Assembly: GCA_946480915.1 (NCBI GenBank) | Contig: CAMLLO010000040.1 | Location: 1-38,428, forward strand | DNA: 38,428 bases | Origin: an uncultured Sphingobacteriaceae bacterium | Lineage (GTDB): Bacteria; Bacteroidota; Bacteroidia; Sphingobacteriales; Sphingobacteriaceae | Direction of reading: 5' to 3' | Shown here: piece by piece, positions 36,613 to 38,428 of the stretch | Numbering within the stretch: position 1 is the stretch's first letter | Layout: the number at the start of each line of letters is the position of its first letter | Translations under genes and position numbers: made by a program | Notes under the pieces: generated by a model | Told to the model about the DNA's origin: nothing | Seen by the model: the letters and a program-made list of their open reading frames with translations, nothing else | Databases searched by the model: none

Positions 36613-36721
36613 CTTGGTCAACGGTAATCAGTTTCTCAAATTCGCCAGAAATAAGTTCCATCATAAGATCTGGTAAGCTGGTTCCATTAACTAAAATGCC
36701 ACCCTTTATTAGTGTAAACAT
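36605..36721 (-). CDS. Possible 38-residue small protein, convergent with dnaE2
   Basis: ATG at 36721 opens a frame reading MFTLIKGGILVNGTSLP and ending EKLITVDQAI at a TAA whose codon lies inside the last bases of dnaE2. The composition is protein-like but it is very short and unrecognised. It may be the remaining N-terminus of a gene cut when the segment inserted. Confidence 0.3.
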   Translation of the reverse strand: MFTLIKGGILVNGTSLPDLMMELISGEFEKLITVDQAI

Positions 36722-37310
36722 CAGTTGTATTTCAGCCTAATTATTCCCATAGGTTCAAAGCAAATAAAACATTAGTAATAGACAAATTATTACTTATTAA
36801 CGATAATAAGCTTTTGAAGGTTGGAATAATGATTGCAAACACCTATGTATCCATCACACATTATCTGTAACCGCTTAAAATATTTAATTTTGTTTTTTAA
36901 AGACTTAATCTTCTTGGACAAGGTTACTTTGTGCAGTTTCAAATTTTTACTAATAGTAATATCAGCTAACATATTTAAATATTCTGTTATGAAAGTTTGT
37001 CTCTCTTCAACCGTCATAACCTGATTTTTTTAGCAATCAATTTAGGCATTTACTACTAATGACAAATAAAAGCTTTATAAAACCTCTATTATGAAGCTCC
37101 TAACTTTATCACAAGTTTTCACAATCAAGTTGTGAACTATTTAACATATTTCTGCGTAATTTGTTTTGTTACTTCTTGCTTATTTAACAGCGACTTTTAA
37201 AATCAAAAATATATTAGTATTAACTCTACCAAGCCCCCTCAAATCGCCTGAGTTAAACATTTTTCAACTTTAAATGTTATTCACCTGCATCTTAACTACT
37301 TATACCACCT
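36722..37310. other. AT-rich gap after dnaE2, mostly without recognised genes
   Basis: The gap is about 590 bases and much richer in A and T than its neighbours. One minus-strand frame, 36790-37017, could give a lysine-rich 75-residue protein (MTVEERQTFITEYLNML...) with helical heptads but no known domain. A plus-strand frame over the same bases is likely its shadow. I found no copy of the tRNA-Leu or tRNA-CAT ends here. It may hold the right boundary of the island. Confidence 0.4.
36790..37017 (-). CDS. Hypothetical lysine-rich 75-residue protein
   Basis: ATG at 37017 and a complete frame of 75 residues. The first half is amphipathic (ERQTFITEYLNMLADITISK), the middle is strongly basic (KKIKSLKNKIKYFKR), and it has two cysteines near the end (MCDGYIGVC). 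No family is recognised, and its AT-richness makes chance possible. Confidence 0.3.
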   Translation of the reverse strand: MTVEERQTFITEYLNMLADITISKNLKLHKVTLSKKIKSLKNKIKYFKRLQIMCDGYIGVCNHYSNLQKLIIVNK

Positions 37311-37886
37311 ATGAAAAATGCCGAATACTCCGATAAAGAGTTAGTCGTTGACATTTTAACTGACTCATTTGAAACCAACAAAAGCGTAAATTATATCATT
37401 AAGCAGGATAGTAAGCGCAAAAACAGAATCAGAGCATTAATGGATTACTCTTTTGAAGTTTGCAAAGAGTTCGGAGATGTATACTTGAGTGATGATAAAA
37501 AAGCTTGCGCCCTGGTATTGTTTCCAGACAAGAAGAAAACAACACTTAAATCAATTCAATTAGATTTAAAGCTGATCTTATCGAGTGTCGGCCTTTCCAA
37601 CATTAAAAAGACACTTGAACGTGAATCCCTGATTAAAAAGCATCAACCTAAAGACACCATGTATTATCTATGGTTCATCGGAGTTGATCCGAAGCATCAA
37701 AACTCAGGAATTGGAACCACACTTTTAAATGAGGTGATAAAAGATAGTGAAAGTAAAAAAAGGCCCATCTACCTTGAAACGTCGACTATGAAAAACCTTC
37801 CATGGTATAAGAAGTTCGGCTTCGATGTCTATAATGAGCTCGATTTGAGTTATAAATTATTTTTTCTTAAGAAAGAAATAGCATAA
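37311..37886 (+). CDS. GNAT-family N-acetyltransferase
   Basis: A 191-residue protein with the GNAT fold. Strand 4 and the acetyl-CoA pyrophosphate loop are seen as LWFIGVDPKHQNSGIGTTLL (Q-x-x-G-x-G, about residues 122-141), followed by IYLETSTMKNLPWYKKFGF, the usual motif B with the aromatic helix. The substrate is unknown; the preceding basic region (residues 25-110) is longer than in the smallest GNATs. It lies alone after a large gap, probably outside the island. It ends 21 bases before the next gene. Confidence 0.85.
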   Translation: MKNAEYSDKELVVDILTDSFETNKSVNYIIKQDSKRKNRIRALMDYSFEVCKEFGDVYLSDDKKACALVLFPDKKKTTLKSIQLDLKLILSSVGLSNIKKTLERESLIKKHQPKDTMYYLWFIGVDPKHQNSGIGTTLLNEVIKDSESKKRPIYLETSTMKNLPWYKKFGFDVYNELDLSYKLFFLKKEIA

Positions 37887-37907
37887 GTGTCTTAATTCGA
37901 ATTGCCT

Positions 37908-38428
37908 ATGTTGGTTTTTGGGACAGAAATGCATTTGGTTACTTTGATTTTCATAATTCTGGAAGTCATCATGTTTTTCTATCAGCTGGTTTATTATCTC
38001 TACCGCCCAGAAGACAAAAATCGCTTTTGGTATCTTACCCTATTGTTCTTACTTATTACATATAATATAACCGGAGGCCTTTTTCCGGACCCGAATATTA
38101 ATATGCCCATAGTAACTCAAAATATCCTGGCATATGGGAGCGGTTTTCTGATGGCCTCTTACTTTCCTTTTTATTTTTACAAAGGGTTTGAATTGAAAAC
38201 ATTGCGTTTTCATGCTATCTACGGCGTTCCTTTATTTCTGCTTATGCCCTTCATTGTTTTCTTTGTGATTGCGTACTCTATAAACAGAAACCTTGATATC
38301 GCGATAAAATACGGGGTCATTATACCTTTCTTTTACTCACTTGTTTTACTATGGGCTATAACTAAAGCTGTTATAATAAAGTACAGGGACAGGACAAACC
38401 GCAAGGATCTTATAGAAGTAATAGCGGT
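37908..38428 (+). CDS. Multi-pass membrane protein, 3' end outside the window
   Basis: The frame from ATG 37908 stays open to the window edge (173 residues). A second ATG at 37929 (MHLVTLIFIILEVIMF) is an alternative start. Five hydrophobic segments are visible (about residues 10-32, 40-58, 75-95, 105-127, 137-157), followed by a charged stretch KYRDRTNRKDLIEVI. This layout resembles the N-terminal sensor of membrane-bound regulators or kinases, but the cytoplasmic part is not visible, so no function is assigned. Confidence 0.6.
   Translation, partial: MLVFGTEMHLVTLIFIILEVIMFFYQLVYYLYRPEDKNRFWYLTLLFLLITYNITGGLFPDPNINMPIVTQNILAYGSGFLMASYFPFYFYKGFELKTLRFHAIYGVPLFLLMPFIVFFVIAYSINRNLDIAIKYGVIIPFFYSLVLLWAITKAVIIKYRDRTNRKDLIEVIA

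Noticed and set aside
36833..37024. Plus-strand frame of 63 codons
   Set aside because: It overlaps the minus-strand lysine-rich frame and is hydrophobic AT-rich translation without a start signal.
6882..37310. Direct repeats of tRNA-Leu or tRNA-CAT ends flanking the whole island
   Set aside because: I looked for copies of the T-arm/acceptor ends near 36600-37300 and saw none; the boundary stays undefined.

Overview
The window looks like chromosome of a Bacteroidetes bacterium, most likely a Sphingobacteriaceae relative (Pedobacter/Mucilaginibacter-like). The evidence is the AT-rich sequence, TAnnTTTG-type promoter candidates, sparse Shine-Dalgarno sites, Bacteroidetes-style MobA/MobB/coupling-protein genes, an integrase with Ala at the Arg-I position, and an ImuA-ImuB-DnaE2 mutasome. 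The genus is an inference.

Left flank (1-6961) is ordinary core genome. An inverted array of ATCTGCACAT-type repeats (61-474) precedes a compact operon of a GT2 glycosyltransferase, a membrane protein and a GH3-family protein. Then come dxr (isoprenoid synthesis), rseP (site-2 protease), hscB (Fe-S co-chaperone) and tRNA-Leu(CAA).

From the 3' end of tRNA-Leu to about 10160 is a scarred integration hotspot. A large serine recombinase pseudogene runs antisense through the tRNA. It carries a one-base frameshift and has lost its catalytic N-terminus, because it is joined at about 8390 to the broken end of an older mobA/mobB pair. Next are a RadC/JAB-domain gene, an unrecognised small frame, a 3' half of a tRNA with CAT anticodon, and two strong palindromes.

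10160-30884 reads as a mobilizable defence element. It holds a tyrosine integrase, a YhcG/DUF1016 PD-(D/E)XK protein with two perfect hairpins in its coding sequence, an unrecognised 591-residue protein with a PD-(D/E)XK-like motif, a hairpin-rich candidate oriT, and mobA, mobB and a TraG-like coupling protein. Facing these on the minus strand is a complete-looking DNA phosphorothioation system: dndC-dndD-dndE (modification), a small XRE regulator, then dptF-dptG-dptH (restriction). No dndB or dndA is present. DndA's sulfur-donor role is presumably filled by a host cysteine desulfurase, and the XRE gene is a candidate replacement for DndB's regulatory role.

Divergent from dndC lie imuA-imuB-dnaE2 (31124-36612), a damage-induced translesion mutasome that may be cargo of the same island. 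After an AT-rich gap of about 700 bases come a GNAT acetyltransferase and the start of a multi-pass membrane protein cut by the window edge. I could not see the right-hand boundary of the island: no copy of either tRNA end was recognised by eye near 36600-37300.
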